From Prevotella heparinolytica (GTDB lineage Bacteria > Bacteroidota > Bacteroidia > Bacteroidales > Bacteroidaceae), in contig NZ_SLXB01000007.1 in NCBI RefSeq assembly GCF_004342845.1, forward strand, positions 62,001 to 126,000: a DNA stretch of 64,000 bases, read 5' to 3'. The position numbers were made by a program, and so were the translations under genes. Each line of letters begins with the position of its first letter. Within the stretch, counting starts at the first letter, position 1. Below, in pieces: positions 52,499 through 62,442 of the stretch. Under the pieces are notes generated by a model that worked only from the letters and a program-made list of their open reading frames with translations, was not told the DNA's origin and searched no databases.

Positions 52499-52547
52499 GA
52501 GCTTTATATGATTCGTCAGCGCTTTACAGCTACCGCATTCATCTTTT

Positions 52548-52706
52548 TTATTTTTTGAAAAAGTCTTGCACCTTTTCGTTGGGAACCATTTGTTCATCAA
52601 AGGAATAAGCACCGGTTTTCGGAGACTTAACCATTTTAATAACCTTTGTATAAGCACGACCTTCTTTATTTCCATCGTGCAAACTTGCTACTGTTTTCTT
52701 TGCCAT
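52548..52706 (-). CDS. DUF4295 small protein
   Basis: 52 residues, MAKKTVASLHDGNKEGRAYT at the start and QDFFKK at the end. It is basic and about the size of a small ribosomal protein. This short gene is regularly found after rpmG in Bacteroidetes, which suggests a ribosome-linked role, but none is shown. 13 bp after rpmG. Confidence 0.85.
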   Translation of the reverse strand: MAKKTVASLHDGNKEGRAYTKVIKMVKSPKTGAYSFDEQMVPNEKVQDFFKK

Positions 52707-52719
52707 GGGTTATACTATA

Positions 52720-52908
52720 TTATTTAATTTCTTTGTGTACTGTCACTTTCTTCAGGATAGGATTATACTTCTTCAGTTCCAATCTTTCAGTTGTATTCTT
52801 TCTATTCTTCGTTGTAATGTAACGAGAAGTACCCGGCATACCGCTATCTTTGTGTTCTGTACATTCCAGAACCACCTGTACTCTGTTACCTTTCGCTTTT
52901 TTTGCCAT
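52720..52908 (-). CDS. rpmG: 50S ribosomal protein L33
   Basis: 62 residues, [20 protein letters not shown] at the start and a [21 protein letters not shown] core. The zinc-type cysteine pairs are absent (only one Cys), so it is the non-zinc form. It lies 22 bp after rpmB. Confidence 0.96.
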   Translation of the reverse strand: MAKKAKGNRVQVVLECTEHKDSGMPGTSRYITTKNRKNTTERLELKKYNPILKKVTVHKEIK

Positions 52909-52930
52909 AATCAGTGTTCTCCTCTACTTT

Positions 52931-53191
52931 TTAGCCAATAACTCTAATGCTTTTCCAATCACAATAACCTTTAGCTACTGCATCTTTCAAAGCAGCGTCC
53001 AGTCCTTTTTTATTAATAACGCGCAAACCATTAGCGCAAATGCTCAGGCTGATCCAGCAATCCTGCTCTACATAATAGAACTTCTTGTTAAACAAGTTCA
53101 AATCAAAGGTTCTTTTTGTTCTTCTCTTTGAGTGTGAAACATTGTTGCCAATCATGGCCTTCTTTCCGGTAATTTGACAAATCTTTGACAT
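52931..53191 (-). CDS. rpmB: 50S ribosomal protein L28
   Basis: 86 residues with [22 protein letters not shown] and the C-terminal [13 protein letters not shown] block typical of L28. It is the first gene of rpmB-rpmG-DUF4295. A weak -7-like TTACTTTG lies at 53241-53248. Confidence 0.96.
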   Translation of the reverse strand: MSKICQITGKKAMIGNNVSHSKRRTKRTFDLNLFNKKFYYVEQDCWISLSICANGLRVINKKGLDAALKDAVAKGYCDWKSIRVIG

Positions 53192-53240
53192 TTCTATCTT
53201 ATTTTTATAGTTTTCTTTTTTGTCTATTTCAAACAGAGCG

Positions 53241-53248
53241 CAAAGTAA
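53241..53248 (-). promoter_or_regulatory. Possible -7 box for rpmB
   Basis: TTACTTTG on the minus strand differs from TAnnTTTG at one base and lies 50 bp upstream of rpmB. Confidence 0.35.
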
Positions 53249-53311
53249 GTACTTTTATCGTTACCAAACAAGTTTTTCCCCAAATAATTCACTGTATAAT
53301 AGCATTTTTCC

Positions 53312-53785
53312 TCATTTCAGCTTATTATAAAGCAGGAAAAGAACGTTTCGAATTGCTTTCTGTACATTTTCCGTTCTTCCCAAATCCCCCTCTTGTTTCA
53401 TGGTCAGAATTTCGTTTTTATAGGCAGCAGCCAGCCAAATTGTCCCCACCGGTTTCTCCGGAGTACCCCCTCCGGGACCGGCAATGCCCGAAGTGGCAAC
53501 CGCACAGTCAGAATTCAATGATTTCATCGCTCCTTTCACCATTTCCGTAACTGTCTCTTCACTTACGGCTCCATATTTTTCCAATGTTTCGGCAGAGACA
53601 TGCAACAACGCCTTTTTCACTTCATTGGAATATGCCACTACACTGCCCACAAAGTAGTCCGAGCAGCCCGGAACAGAAGTTATCAAAGAAGCGATACCTC
53701 CTCCTGTACAACTTTCAGCACAAGAAATGGTCAATTTCTTTGCCAGCAACAACCGGCCAATCTCTTCTTCTATTTTCATATACAT
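53312..53785 (-). CDS. pncC: Nicotinamide-nucleotide amidase (CinA C-terminal domain protein)
   Basis: Deamidates NMN in pyridine nucleotide recycling. 157 residues, only the C-terminal domain of CinA, with the catalytic-region motifs [29 protein letters not shown] and [23 protein letters not shown]. The N-terminal COG1058 domain of full CinA is absent, which is common for PncC. An alternative ATG is two codons later. It lies 74 bp after the tsaD stop on the same strand. Confidence 0.9.
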   Translation of the reverse strand: MYMKIEEEIGRLLLAKKLTISCAESCTGGGIASLITSVPGCSDYFVGSVVAYSNEVKKALLHVSAETLEKYGAVSEETVTEMVKGAMKSLNSDCAVATSGIAGPGGGTPEKPVGTIWLAAAYKNEILTMKQEGDLGRTENVQKAIRNVLFLLYNKLK

Positions 53786-53859
53786 ATATTACTATAAATA
53801 TACATTCCGCAAGCCACCACTCTGAAAAGCCCCCTCTGCCAAGAGGGACTTCCTACTCT

Positions 53860-54879
53860 CTACAAAGTGACGCGCGAATAAGCAGGTGCCTCCATCGGAC
53901 AGAATTCCTTGTCCAGAAACTTGAAATATCCCGTAACTGCTATCATGGCAGCATTGTCTGTCGTATAACTGAATTTAGGGATAAAGATGTTCCAGCCATA
54001 CTTCTCGGCATGCTCACGGAAAGCATTGCGCAAACCATTATTGGCCGAGACACCTCCGGCCACTGCCACTTCCTTTATCTTATATTCTTTGGCGGCCTTG
54101 CGCAACTTATCCATCAAGATATCCACGACAGTGGCCTCCAAAGAGGCAGCCAGATCGGCTTTGTGGTGTTCGATAAAGTCGGGATCTTCCTTCATCCATT
54201 CGCGCAGAGAATAAAGGAACGAGGTTTTCAGGCCGCTGAAACTATAATCCAATCCGGGGATATGCGGTTTGCTGAACGAAAAAGCTTTCGGGTTTCCTTG
54301 TCGAGCCAACTTATCGATAATCGGTCCTCCCGGATAACCCAATCCCATCACCTTAGAACATTTATCAATGGCTTCACCCGCAGCGTCATCGATGGTCTGC
54401 CCTAAGATTTCCATATCATTATAAGCTTTTACCAGAATAATCTGAGAGTTTCCACCGGAAACCAACAGGCAAAGAAAGGGATATTGAGGTTGCACATTAT
54501 CTTCACCTTCCACTTTAATGAAATGAGCTAATACATGCCCTGTCAGGTGATTAACATCAACCATAGGTATACCAAGCGAACGGGCAAAACCTTTGGCAAA
54601 AGACACGCCAACCAGCAAAGAGCCCATCAACCCCGGACCACGGGTAAAAGCCACGGCGCTCAATTCTTCTTTGGTCACTCCGGCACGTTTCAGCGCTTCA
54701 TGCACCACCGGAACAATATTTTGCTGATGTGCACGAGAAGCCAATTCGGGCACAACACCGCCATACGCTTCGTGTACAGCCTGACCGGCTACCACATTCG
54801 AAAGCAAGTAGCCGTCTTTGATGATTGCCGCCGAAGTATCGTCACAGGAAGATTCTATTCCCAAAATAATTGTACTCAT
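53860..54879 (-). CDS. tsaD: tRNA threonylcarbamoyladenosine transferase TsaD
   Basis: Places threonylcarbamoyl on A37 of ANN-decoding tRNAs with TsaB and TsaE. 339 residues: GIESSCDDTSAAI at the start, the metal histidines in HLTGHVLAHF, and the later FSGLKTSFLY and AVAGGVSANNGLR blocks. Normal length. Divergent from tamB, with -7 boxes for both within the 123-bp gap. Confidence 0.98.
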   Translation of the reverse strand: MSTIILGIESSCDDTSAAIIKDGYLLSNVVAGQAVHEAYGGVVPELASRAHQQNIVPVVHEALKRAGVTKEELSAVAFTRGPGLMGSLLVGVSFAKGFARSLGIPMVDVNHLTGHVLAHFIKVEGEDNVQPQYPFLCLLVSGGNSQIILVKAYNDMEILGQTIDDAAGEAIDKCSKVMGLGYPGGPIIDKLARQGNPKAFSFSKPHIPGLDYSFSGLKTSFLYSLREWMKEDPDFIEHHKADLAASLEATVVDILMDKLRKAAKEYKIKEVAVAGGVSANNGLRNAFREHAEKYGWNIFIPKFSYTTDNAAMIAVTGYFKFLDKEFCPMEAPAYSRVTL

Positions 54880-54904
54880 AATGTTTATTTACGTTTAAAC
54901 ACCG

Positions 54905-54912
54905 CAAAAGTA
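54905..54912 (-). promoter_or_regulatory. Promoter -7 box for tsaD
   Basis: TACTTTTG on the minus strand matches TAnnTTTG, 25 bp upstream of the tsaD ATG. Confidence 0.6.
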
Positions 54913-54946
54913 GTGATAAAAGTACGATTCGTAACGTATTATTTCA

Positions 54947-54954
54947 TATTTTTG
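54947..54954 (+). promoter_or_regulatory. Promoter -7 box for tamB
   Basis: TATTTTTG matches TAnnTTTG, 48 bp upstream of the GTG at 55003. Confidence 0.55.
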
Positions 54955-55002
54955 TTGGCTGATTATAAAAATTAACCGCCTATCAGAAAGCTTAAAAGGG
55001 TT

Positions 55003-58000
55003 GTGCGTTGGGTACTTGGCATCGTACTGGGATTGTACATCGGTACCATCATATTGTTGAACATTCCGTATGTCCAGCAAAACATGTCCATACTTGTGGC
55101 CGACGAACTCTCTTCCATCTTGGGCAGTCGCCTCACCATCGGCCGAATCGACATGGGGCTGTTGAATAGAATCATCATTGATGACTTGCTGTTGGACGAC
55201 CGGTCGGGAAAAGAAATGGTAAAAGTAACCCGCCTTTCAGCTAAATTCGATATTCTTCCGCTGTTCAACGGTAAGATATCCATCAGTAGCGTACAGCTGT
55301 TCGGCTTCAATGTCAATCTCTACAAGCAGACTCCCGAAGCCGAACCTAACTTCCGGTTCGTACTCGACGCACTTGCTCCTAAAGATACCGTTCAAAAGCA
55401 GAACAACCTGACTCTTCGCATAAACTCACTGCTGGTTCGTCGCGGAAAAATATCGTATGACGTTCTTTCCGAAAAAGAGACACCCGAAAGATTCAACCCG
55501 CAGCACATTCGTTTGCGAAACATCATTGCCAATATTTCTCTCAAAGCCTTGCAAAGCGATTCCATCAATGCGGCCATCAAAAGACTGAGCATTGAAGAGG
55601 AACGCTCCGGATTTGAATTGAAAAAGCTAAGCCTCAGGGTCATCGGCAATAACCGGCAGATGAAGATAGAGAATTTTGCCATCGACCTCCCGAATACGTC
55701 TTTGGCTATGGACACGATACGCATGGTATATGACAGTCTGGGAGCCTTTGGCAATTTTGCCCAAGATGTACGTTTTTCGTTTCATATGCTGCCTTCCCAA
55801 ATCGCCTTAAAAGACCTGTCGGCCTTTGTTCCCGCTTTCCGGCCTTTTAAAGAAAAGCTGGAAGTGGAAGTAAAGTCCAATGGCAGCATCGACCAGCTGA
55901 ACTGTCCGCTTCTGTCCGTTTCGGCAGGAAACCATTTCCATTTAAAAGGAGAGGTATCTCTTCAAGACCTCTCCAATCCCGAGAGTTCCTATTTATTCGG
56001 CCACCTGTCGCGCTTGTATGCCGACCCTGATGGGATTGCTTTCTTTGTCCGGAACTTCAGCGAAAACTACAACGGTGTTCCTCCTTCCCTGCAACGCCTT
56101 GGAGCCATTTCATTTCGCGGCGAAGTGTCAGGCTATTTCAGAGAGCTTGTAGCATACGGAAATGTAGAGACTGATCTCGGCAGCATTAAAACAGATGTAA
56201 AACTCAGTTCCGACAAGGAAAAAGGATATTTCGCCTATTCGGGAGCGGTGGAGACTAAAGATTTTGAGCTGGGCAAAGTATTGGACAATGACGCTTTCGG
56301 AAAGGTCACTTTCAATTTGAACATCAACGGCAATCATCACAACAAGAAGTACCCGTCCATGCTATTGAAAGGGCTGATAGCTTCCATCGATTATAGCAAC
56401 TACACCTACGAAAACATTACACTGGACGGAGAATACAAGCAAGGAGGATTCACCGGGAAAGCAGCATTGGACGACCCTAATGGCTCCATCGTACTGAACG
56501 GTGTCATCAACACCGCCAGCCAAGTGCCTACTTTCAATTTCCGTGCGAGCATCAGCAAGCTTCGTCCGCATACGCTGCATCTCACTCCCGACTATAAAGA
56601 CACGGAAATATCGGTCAAGCTGAATGCCGATTTCACCGGTGGTTCCATCGACGAAATGATTGGTGAAATAAACATTGACAGTCTGCAATTCATCGCTCCT
56701 GAAACGCAATACTTTATGGATAACATGAAGATATCTGCCGTAAAGGAAAACGAGCATCGGAAATGCCTGACCATACAGTCTAAATTTCTTCAGAGCCGTA
56801 TTGAGGGCGACTATTCTTATCGCACACTGCCTGCCAGCGTACTGAATATCACACGGCGCTACCTTCCTACTATCATCCTGCCCGACAAGAAACCGATGAA
56901 AACGGAAAACAATTTCCTTTTTGATGTACATGTCTACGACACGGAGCTGCTCTCTACCGTTTTTCAGATCCCAATCAAGATATACACGCACTCCACCATC
57001 AAGGGATACTTCAACGACAAGGCACAACGTCTTCGGGTGGAAGGGTATTTTCCTCGTTTCCGATACAAAGAGAATTTCATTGAATCCGGCATGTTTCTTT
57101 GCGAAAATCCCGGCGACCGCTTTCATGCCAGTTTGCGCTTCAACAATCTCCAATCAGGCGGCGCCATGAACGTGGCCTTGGAGGCAGAAGCGCAAAACAA
57201 CAGTATCCGAACCACATTGAATTGGGGCAACAGCAGCAAGGATACTTACAGTGGCAAACTTGCCACCGTGGCACACTTCATTCGGCAACAAAAGAAAGAA
57301 GGCCAAATACACCTGCCACCGTTGAAAGCCATCATAGACATCCGTCCCACAAATGTGATCATCAATGATACGTTGTGGAACATACATCCTTCTACGGTAA
57401 TGATCGATTCCGGAAAGGTGCACGTCAACGATTTCTTTTTCAGCCACAAAGACCGTCACCTCCGCATCAACGGGGTGGTCTCAAAAGAGCCGGAAGACAC
57501 TGTTCGTCTGGATTTGAAGGAGGTCAATATAGGTTATGTGTTCGACATAGCAGATCTCGGAGTGGATTTCAAAGGAGAAGCCACCGGTCCGGCCTTTGCC
57601 AGTGGTGTCTTGGAAAAGCCGGTGATGAGTACCGATCTGTTCATCCGTAACCTCGGACTGAACAACGGACTGCTGGGCGATGCCAATATACATGGAGAAT
57701 GGCATCACGACGTGAAAGGTATTTATCTGGACGCACACATCCGCGAAAAAGAGATAGCCCAAAGCCACGTACAAGGTTATATCTATCCGCTGAAACCTAC
57801 CAGCGCGCTCGACCTTCAAATTGAAGCGAAAAACACCAATTTGAAGTTCATTCATTACTATATGAACAGCATTACTCCCGAATTCAACGGACGTGCCACC
57901 GGGAACGTGCACTTTTATGGAAAATTCAAGGCCTTGACCATGCAAGGGCGTGTGTTTGCCGATGCATCCATGAAAATTGATGTGCTCAACACCACTTTCT

Positions 58001-59571
58001 CCTTAAAAGACAGCATCTACATAGAGCCGGAGGGACTGACTTTCAACAACAACCGCATTTTCGACACACAGGAACACCAAGGAAGGGTGAACGGCTATCT
58101 GCACTACCGGCACTTCAAAGATTTGGAGTACCGCTTTCATTTCAACATCAATAATATGTTGATGATGAACACCAAAGAGTCACCCGACTATCCTTTTTAC
58201 GGCACCGTCTATGGCACGGGCAATGCCACCATTGCCGGGAATCCTCAAGATGGCGTGAACATAGACGTTGCAATGACCACTGACCGCAACACCCACTTTA
58301 CATACATCAAAGACAATGTGTCTACGGCAGTCAACAGCCAATTCATACGTTTTGTCGACAAGACCCCACGTCGTGCAGTACAAGACTCTGTCCGCCTTTC
58401 CGAATACGAGATGGCACAAAGAGCGGTAGAAGAAGAGGAGGAAAAAGGAGATGCGGATATTCGTCTGAATCTGTTGGTAGATGCCACTCCCGATGCAACC
58501 ATGAGAATCATCATGGACCCCATTGCCGGCGATTACATCAGCGGAAAAGGTAGCGGAAACATCCGCACCGAATTCTTCAACAAAGGAGATGTGAAACTGT
58601 TTGGCAATTATCAAATCAGTCAAGGAATCTATAAATTCAGTCTGCAAGAGGTATTCCGTAAGGACTTTACCATAAAGAACGGAAGTAGCATCAGCTTCAA
58701 CGGCCCACCGCTCGATGCCTCTCTGAACATTACAGCCGGCTACATGGTGAACTCAGCATCGTTGAACGACCTGATGCCCAATGATGCAAGCGCTTTGGAG
58801 TATATCAGCAAAACCAATGTCAAGGTGAACTGCATCATGGGGCTGACCGGACAACTGACTTCTCCGAACATAAAATTCGACATCGAGTTGCCCAACGAAC
58901 GAGACGAGGTGCAGGCCATCGTGCGCAACTACATCCCTACCGACGAACAGATGAACATGCAGATACTCTACTTGTTGACCATCGGAAAGTTCTATACTCC
59001 GGAAAATCTGGGTGCCACACAAAACTCGAACATGATGTCGAGCGTAGTGTCGTCCACGCTTTCCGGACAGTTGAACAATGCCCTATCGAACATTATCAAT
59101 CTCAACAACTGGAATTTCGGAACTAATTTCAGCACAGGAGAAAGAGGATGGACGGATGTAGAGTTCGAGACCATGCTTTCGGGGCAATTACTGAACAACC
59201 GCCTGCTCATCAATGGCAATTTCGGCTATCGGGAGAACCCGATGGCGAACACCAATTTTGTGGGAGACTTCAATGCCGAATGGCTTGTCAATCGTTCCGG
59301 TGACATTCGCCTAAAGGCATACAACGAAACAAACGACCGCTACTACACCCGAACCAACCTGACGACTCAAGGCATCGGTATCATCTTCAAAAAAGATTTC
59401 AGCAGATGGAAGGAGCTTCTTTTCTGGAATAAATGGAAACTGAGAAAACTGAAGAAAAAGCAGAAAACCGCCTCAGATGAATCGTTACCCGTAGCCAACA
59501 AGGATACTGCTTCCGGGCAACTGCCCCAAACACCTCCCGAAGCTCAGTCCAAACGGAACAGGGAAGAGTAA
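55003..59571 (+). CDS. tamB: TamB-type translocation/assembly protein (DUF490)
   Basis: A very large envelope protein (1522 residues) that bridges the inner and outer membranes and aids outer membrane assembly or lipid transport. An N-terminal membrane helix (WVLGIVLGLYIGTIILLNI) is followed by a long repetitive beta-rich body and a C-terminal DUF490/TamB domain (about 1090-1460, e.g. NYQISQGIYKFSLQEVFRKDF). A basic tail ends the protein. The start is the GTG at 55003: an in-frame stop lies at 54973 and there is no ATG between. No tamA-like gene is adjacent. It is followed by a convergent 22-bp array. Confidence 0.9.
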   Translation: MRWVLGIVLGLYIGTIILLNIPYVQQNMSILVADELSSILGSRLTIGRIDMGLLNRIIIDDLLLDDRSGKEMVKVTRLSAKFDILPLFNGKISISSVQLFGFNVNLYKQTPEAEPNFRFVLDALAPKDTVQKQNNLTLRINSLLVRRGKISYDVLSEKETPERFNPQHIRLRNIIANISLKALQSDSINAAIKRLSIEEERSGFELKKLSLRVIGNNRQMKIENFAIDLPNTSLAMDTIRMVYDSLGAFGNFAQDVRFSFHMLPSQIALKDLSAFVPAFRPFKEKLEVEVKSNGSIDQLNCPLLSVSAGNHFHLKGEVSLQDLSNPESSYLFGHLSRLYADPDGIAFFVRNFSENYNGVPPSLQRLGAISFRGEVSGYFRELVAYGNVETDLGSIKTDVKLSSDKEKGYFAYSGAVETKDFELGKVLDNDAFGKVTFNLNINGNHHNKKYPSMLLKGLIASIDYSNYTYENITLDGEYKQGGFTGKAALDDPNGSIVLNGVINTASQVPTFNFRASISKLRPHTLHLTPDYKDTEISVKLNADFTGGSIDEMIGEINIDSLQFIAPETQYFMDNMKISAVKENEHRKCLTIQSKFLQSRIEGDYSYRTLPASVLNITRRYLPTIILPDKKPMKTENNFLFDVHVYDTELLSTVFQIPIKIYTHSTIKGYFNDKAQRLRVEGYFPRFRYKENFIESGMFLCENPGDRFHASLRFNNLQSGGAMNVALEAEAQNNSIRTTLNWGNSSKDTYSGKLATVAHFIRQQKKEGQIHLPPLKAIIDIRPTNVIINDTLWNIHPSTVMIDSGKVHVNDFFFSHKDRHLRINGVVSKEPEDTVRLDLKEVNIGYVFDIADLGVDFKGEATGPAFASGVLEKPVMSTDLFIRNLGLNNGLLGDANIHGEWHHDVKGIYLDAHIREKEIAQSHVQGYIYPLKPTSALDLQIEAKNTNLKFIHYYMNSITPEFNGRATGNVHFYGKFKALTMQGRVFADASMKIDVLNTTFSLKDSIYIEPEGLTFNNNRIFDTQEHQGRVNGYLHYRHFKDLEYRFHFNINNMLMMNTKESPDYPFYGTVYGTGNATIAGNPQDGVNIDVAMTTDRNTHFTYIKDNVSTAVNSQFIRFVDKTPRRAVQDSVRLSEYEMAQRAVEEEEEKGDADIRLNLLVDATPDATMRIIMDPIAGDYISGKGSGNIRTEFFNKGDVKLFGNYQISQGIYKFSLQEVFRKDFTIKNGSSISFNGPPLDASLNITAGYMVNSASLNDLMPNDASALEYISKTNVKVNCIMGLTGQLTSPNIKFDIELPNERDEVQAIVRNYIPTDEQMNMQILYLLTIGKFYTPENLGATQNSNMMSSVVSSTLSGQLNNALSNIINLNNWNFGTNFSTGERGWTDVEFETMLSGQLLNNRLLINGNFGYRENPMANTNFVGDFNAEWLVNRSGDIRLKAYNETNDRYYTRTNLTTQGIGIIFKKDFSRWKELLFWNKWKLRKLKKKQKTASDESLPVANKDTASGQLPQTPPEAQSKRNREE

Positions 59572-59592
59572 TTTTTTCTGCTTCAAGCTTCC

Positions 59593-59747
59593 GATTCTCT
59601 GCCCACACCTAAGCTCTCTTCCGCCCACACTTCACTGCCTGTAAGCCCACACTTCATCGCCCGTATGCCCGCACTTTACACTTGCTCCGCCCGCACATTA
59701 GGAAGCATAAGCCCGCACTTTGTGTTTACTCTGCCCACAGGATATTT
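59593..59747 (-). repeat. Seven-unit 22-bp phased array, GTGTGGG cores on the minus strand
   Basis: CCCACAC or CCCGCAC cores start at 59602, 59624, 59646, 59668, 59690, 59712 and 59734, exactly 22 bp apart. Spacers between cores are highly variable here. It fills the whole gap between the convergent tamB and dnaB genes and reaches the dnaB stop, so it would be the dnaB 3' UTR. No classical terminator lies in the gap. Confidence 0.92.
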
Positions 59748-61319
59748 TCAGAAAGGCAATGGCCCGTCCGAACCCACTCCGCCAAACGGGTTGTCTGTCT
59801 GCGGCATGAAATCGGCAGAAGAAGGAGGGGGCGGTGCGGCAATGCTTCCTATGGGTGCATTCATGCGCGAACCGCGCGTGGTTCCACCACCCTCAGAAGG
59901 CAATGGGATGACCATATCATCCTCCGGATTCTGGAAACGGGTGTACTGTCCGATAAAACGCAGACGCACATCGCCCACAGCACCGTTACGATGCTTGGCT
60001 ATGATAATCTCCGCCATGCCACGCAAATCCGTACCGTCGGCAGAGGTGTATATCTTATAATATTCCGGGCGGTGAATGAAGCACACCATATCGGCATCCT
60101 GCTCGATGGCTCCGGATTCGCGGAGGTCGCTCAACTGGGGACGTTTTCCCTCCTCGCCTTCACGGTTCTCCACACCACGATTCAACTGCGACAGGGCAAT
60201 GATGGGAATATTCAACTCCTTCGCCAACCCTTTCAGCGAACGGGAAATGGTACTGACCTCTTCCTGACGACTGCCAAACGACATACCGCTTGCATTCATC
60301 AATTGAAGGTAGTCGATGATGATGACCTTTACCCCATGTTCGCGCACCAAGCGGCGGGCTTTCGTACGGAGCTCGAAGACCGACAGTGAAGGCGTATCAT
60401 CCACATACAGTGGAGCATCCAGCAAATCGCGCAGCTTATAGTCCAACTGTTGCCATTCGTAATCCGCCAACTGGCCGCTCTTGATTTTCTCGCTCGGAAT
60501 TTCGCACACATTGGATATCAAACGGTTCACCAGCTGTACGTTGCTCATTTCCAGAGAGAACAGCGCTACGGGATTGTGGAAATTCACGGCAATATTCTTT
60601 GCCATAGAAAGCACAAACGCCGTTTTACCCATGGCGGGACGGGCGGCGATGATAATAAGATCCGATTTCTGCCAGCCGGAAGTCATCTTGTCCAGCTTGG
60701 TAAATCCGCTCTCCAACCCACTCAAACCATCGGTACGGGCAGCCGCTTTCTGAATCAGGTCATACGCTTCGGCAATGACAGGATTAATCTGCGTATAATC
60801 CTTCTTCATGTTCTGCTGAGAAATCTCGAACAGCTTGCCTTCAGCTTCCTGCATCAAATCGTCCACATCCAATGTCTCATCAAAAGCCTTGCTCTGAATA
60901 TTGCTGGTGAAGGTTATCAGTTCGCGGGCCAACGATTTCTGGGCAATGATACGCGCATGATATTCTATATGTGCCGAAGAAGCCACCTTACTGCTTAACT
61001 GGGTGATATAAAACGGCCCGCCCACTTCCTCCAGCACTCCTTTCTTGGCAAGCTGTTCTTTCACAGTGAGAATATCCACCGGCTTTTGGTTTACGGCCAA
61101 ATCGGTAATTGCTGAATATATCAACTGATGCCTGTGTTCGTAAAAAGACTCCGGACGGAGAATTTCACTGACCAACGAATATGCGTCTTTCTCAATCATC
61201 AAGGCGCCCAACACAGCCTCTTCCAGTTCCGGAGCCTGCGGTTGTATGCGTCCGTAGTCATTGACAGGCTGCGGTGCCTTACTTTTGGGAGTTCGGGATG
61301 TTCTTCTTTGTTCTGCCAC
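59748..61319 (-). CDS. dnaB: Replicative DNA helicase DnaB
   Basis: The hexameric fork helicase. I chose the GTG at 61319 (MAEQRRTSRTP), because a -7 box at 61374-61381 lies within the longer frame. 523 residues: an N-terminal domain (QAPELEEAVLGALMIEKDAY), a RecA-like domain with Walker A ARPAMGKTAF and VIIIDYLQLM, the RSLKGLAKEL and IALSQLNRGVE blocks, and a C-terminal Gly/Pro-rich tail after about residue 465. The tail is longer than in E. coli. No intein. Confidence 0.97.
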   Translation of the reverse strand: MAEQRRTSRTPKSKAPQPVNDYGRIQPQAPELEEAVLGALMIEKDAYSLVSEILRPESFYEHRHQLIYSAITDLAVNQKPVDILTVKEQLAKKGVLEEVGGPFYITQLSSKVASSAHIEYHARIIAQKSLARELITFTSNIQSKAFDETLDVDDLMQEAEGKLFEISQQNMKKDYTQINPVIAEAYDLIQKAAARTDGLSGLESGFTKLDKMTSGWQKSDLIIIAARPAMGKTAFVLSMAKNIAVNFHNPVALFSLEMSNVQLVNRLISNVCEIPSEKIKSGQLADYEWQQLDYKLRDLLDAPLYVDDTPSLSVFELRTKARRLVREHGVKVIIIDYLQLMNASGMSFGSRQEEVSTISRSLKGLAKELNIPIIALSQLNRGVENREGEEGKRPQLSDLRESGAIEQDADMVCFIHRPEYYKIYTSADGTDLRGMAEIIIAKHRNGAVGDVRLRFIGQYTRFQNPEDDMVIPLPSEGGGTTRGSRMNAPIGSIAAPPPPSSADFMPQTDNPFGGVGSDGPLPF

Positions 61320-61373
61320 TTCTATTCTTTTAATATTATAATCCGATAACCCTCTGTTTTTGGAAAGGGGAAG

Positions 61374-61381
61374 CAAAGATA
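61374..61381 (-). promoter_or_regulatory. Promoter -7 box for dnaB
   Basis: TATCTTTG on the minus strand matches TAnnTTTG, 54 bp upstream of the GTG at 61319 and inside the upstream open frame. Confidence 0.6.
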
Positions 61382-61449
61382 AGCTATTTTTATTTATAGG
61401 AATCAACAATTCATGGTCAAGTTATCAATCTACTATAAACAGAAATGGT

Positions 61450-61457
61450 TAACTTTG
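61450..61457 (+). promoter_or_regulatory. Promoter -7 box for ispE
   Basis: TAACTTTG matches TAnnTTTG, 45 bp upstream of the ispE ATG. Confidence 0.6.
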
Positions 61458-61502
61458 TCTCCGAATCATGTTTCATGAACTCTATAACTCGATAATTGTA
61501 CC

Positions 61503-62336
61503 ATGCTGACTTTTCCGAACGCAAAAATCAATCTGGGATTGAACATCACAGAAAAACGTCCCGACGGATATCATAATCTGGAAACCATCTTTTACCCTAT
61601 CCCCGTGGAAGATGCGCTGGAAATAAACATTCTGAACGAAGGCAACACCAAGTTCCGCTTGCATCAGGCAGGATTGGAAATTGCCGGAGAAGCGGAAAAC
61701 AATCTGGTGGTAAAAGCCTATAGGCTGCTCGATGCCGAATTCAATCTTCCTCCCGTAGACATTCATCTGTTCAAACGCATTCCTTTGGGCGCAGGACTGG
61801 GAGGAGGTTCGGCAGATGGCGCCTTCATGCTGAAACTGCTGAACGAGAAGTTCGGTCTTGGATTGACGGACGAAGCATTAGAGGATTATGCGGCAAAACT
61901 CGGAGCGGATTGTGCATTCTTCATAAAAAACCGCCCGACCTATGCCGAAGGAATCGGAAACATCTTCTCCCCTGTCACGCTCTCTCTGGAAGGGTATCAG
62001 ATATGGTTGGTCAAACCGGATGTTTTCGTTTCCACCAAAGACGCGTTTGCCAAGATAAAGCCTCATCGCCCGACACTATCCTTGAAGCAAGTCATCGAGC
62101 TACCCATAGAAGAGTGGAAAGGGCACATGGTCAATGACTTTGAAGAAAGCGTATTCCCGCAGTTCCCCGCCATCGAAGCCATCAAAGAGGAGATGTACAG
62201 ACAAGGAGCCATCTATGCTTCCATGAGCGGTTCAGGCTCATCGGTTTACGGGCTGTTCAAAGCAGACGCCCTGCTACCCGATGTGGATTTCGGGAAGAAA
62301 GCGTTTATATACAAAGGCAAGCTCGGCGATATGTAA
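61503..62336 (+). CDS. ispE: 4-diphosphocytidyl-2-C-methyl-D-erythritol kinase
   Basis: The fourth step of the non-mevalonate isoprenoid pathway. A GHMP kinase, 277 residues: [28 protein letters not shown] at the substrate site and the ATP loop [15 protein letters not shown], with [10 protein letters not shown] near the end. Normal length, single gene, divergent from dnaB. Confidence 0.97.
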   Translation: MLTFPNAKINLGLNITEKRPDGYHNLETIFYPIPVEDALEINILNEGNTKFRLHQAGLEIAGEAENNLVVKAYRLLDAEFNLPPVDIHLFKRIPLGAGLGGGSADGAFMLKLLNEKFGLGLTDEALEDYAAKLGADCAFFIKNRPTYAEGIGNIFSPVTLSLEGYQIWLVKPDVFVSTKDAFAKIKPHRPTLSLKQVIELPIEEWKGHMVNDFEESVFPQFPAIEAIKEEMYRQGAIYASMSGSGSSVYGLFKADALLPDVDFGKKAFIYKGKLGDM

Positions 62337-62442
62337 CCCTGCCCGATTCATCTTTGAAACGATATATACTACCTTACAACAATGAACTGCACCCTAAAAG
62401 TTAGATACCTTCCCACACTAATCACTAACCCGTCAACCGCTC

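Larger units (their letters stand above)
52186..52547. other. ftsY leader and DUF4295 3' region
   Basis: 362 bp. Reading leftward (gene direction): the DUF4295 terminator (52455-52498), a -7 box for ftsY (52413-52420), then a leader of about 220 nt with three phased palindromes (52279-52335). Confidence 0.7.
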
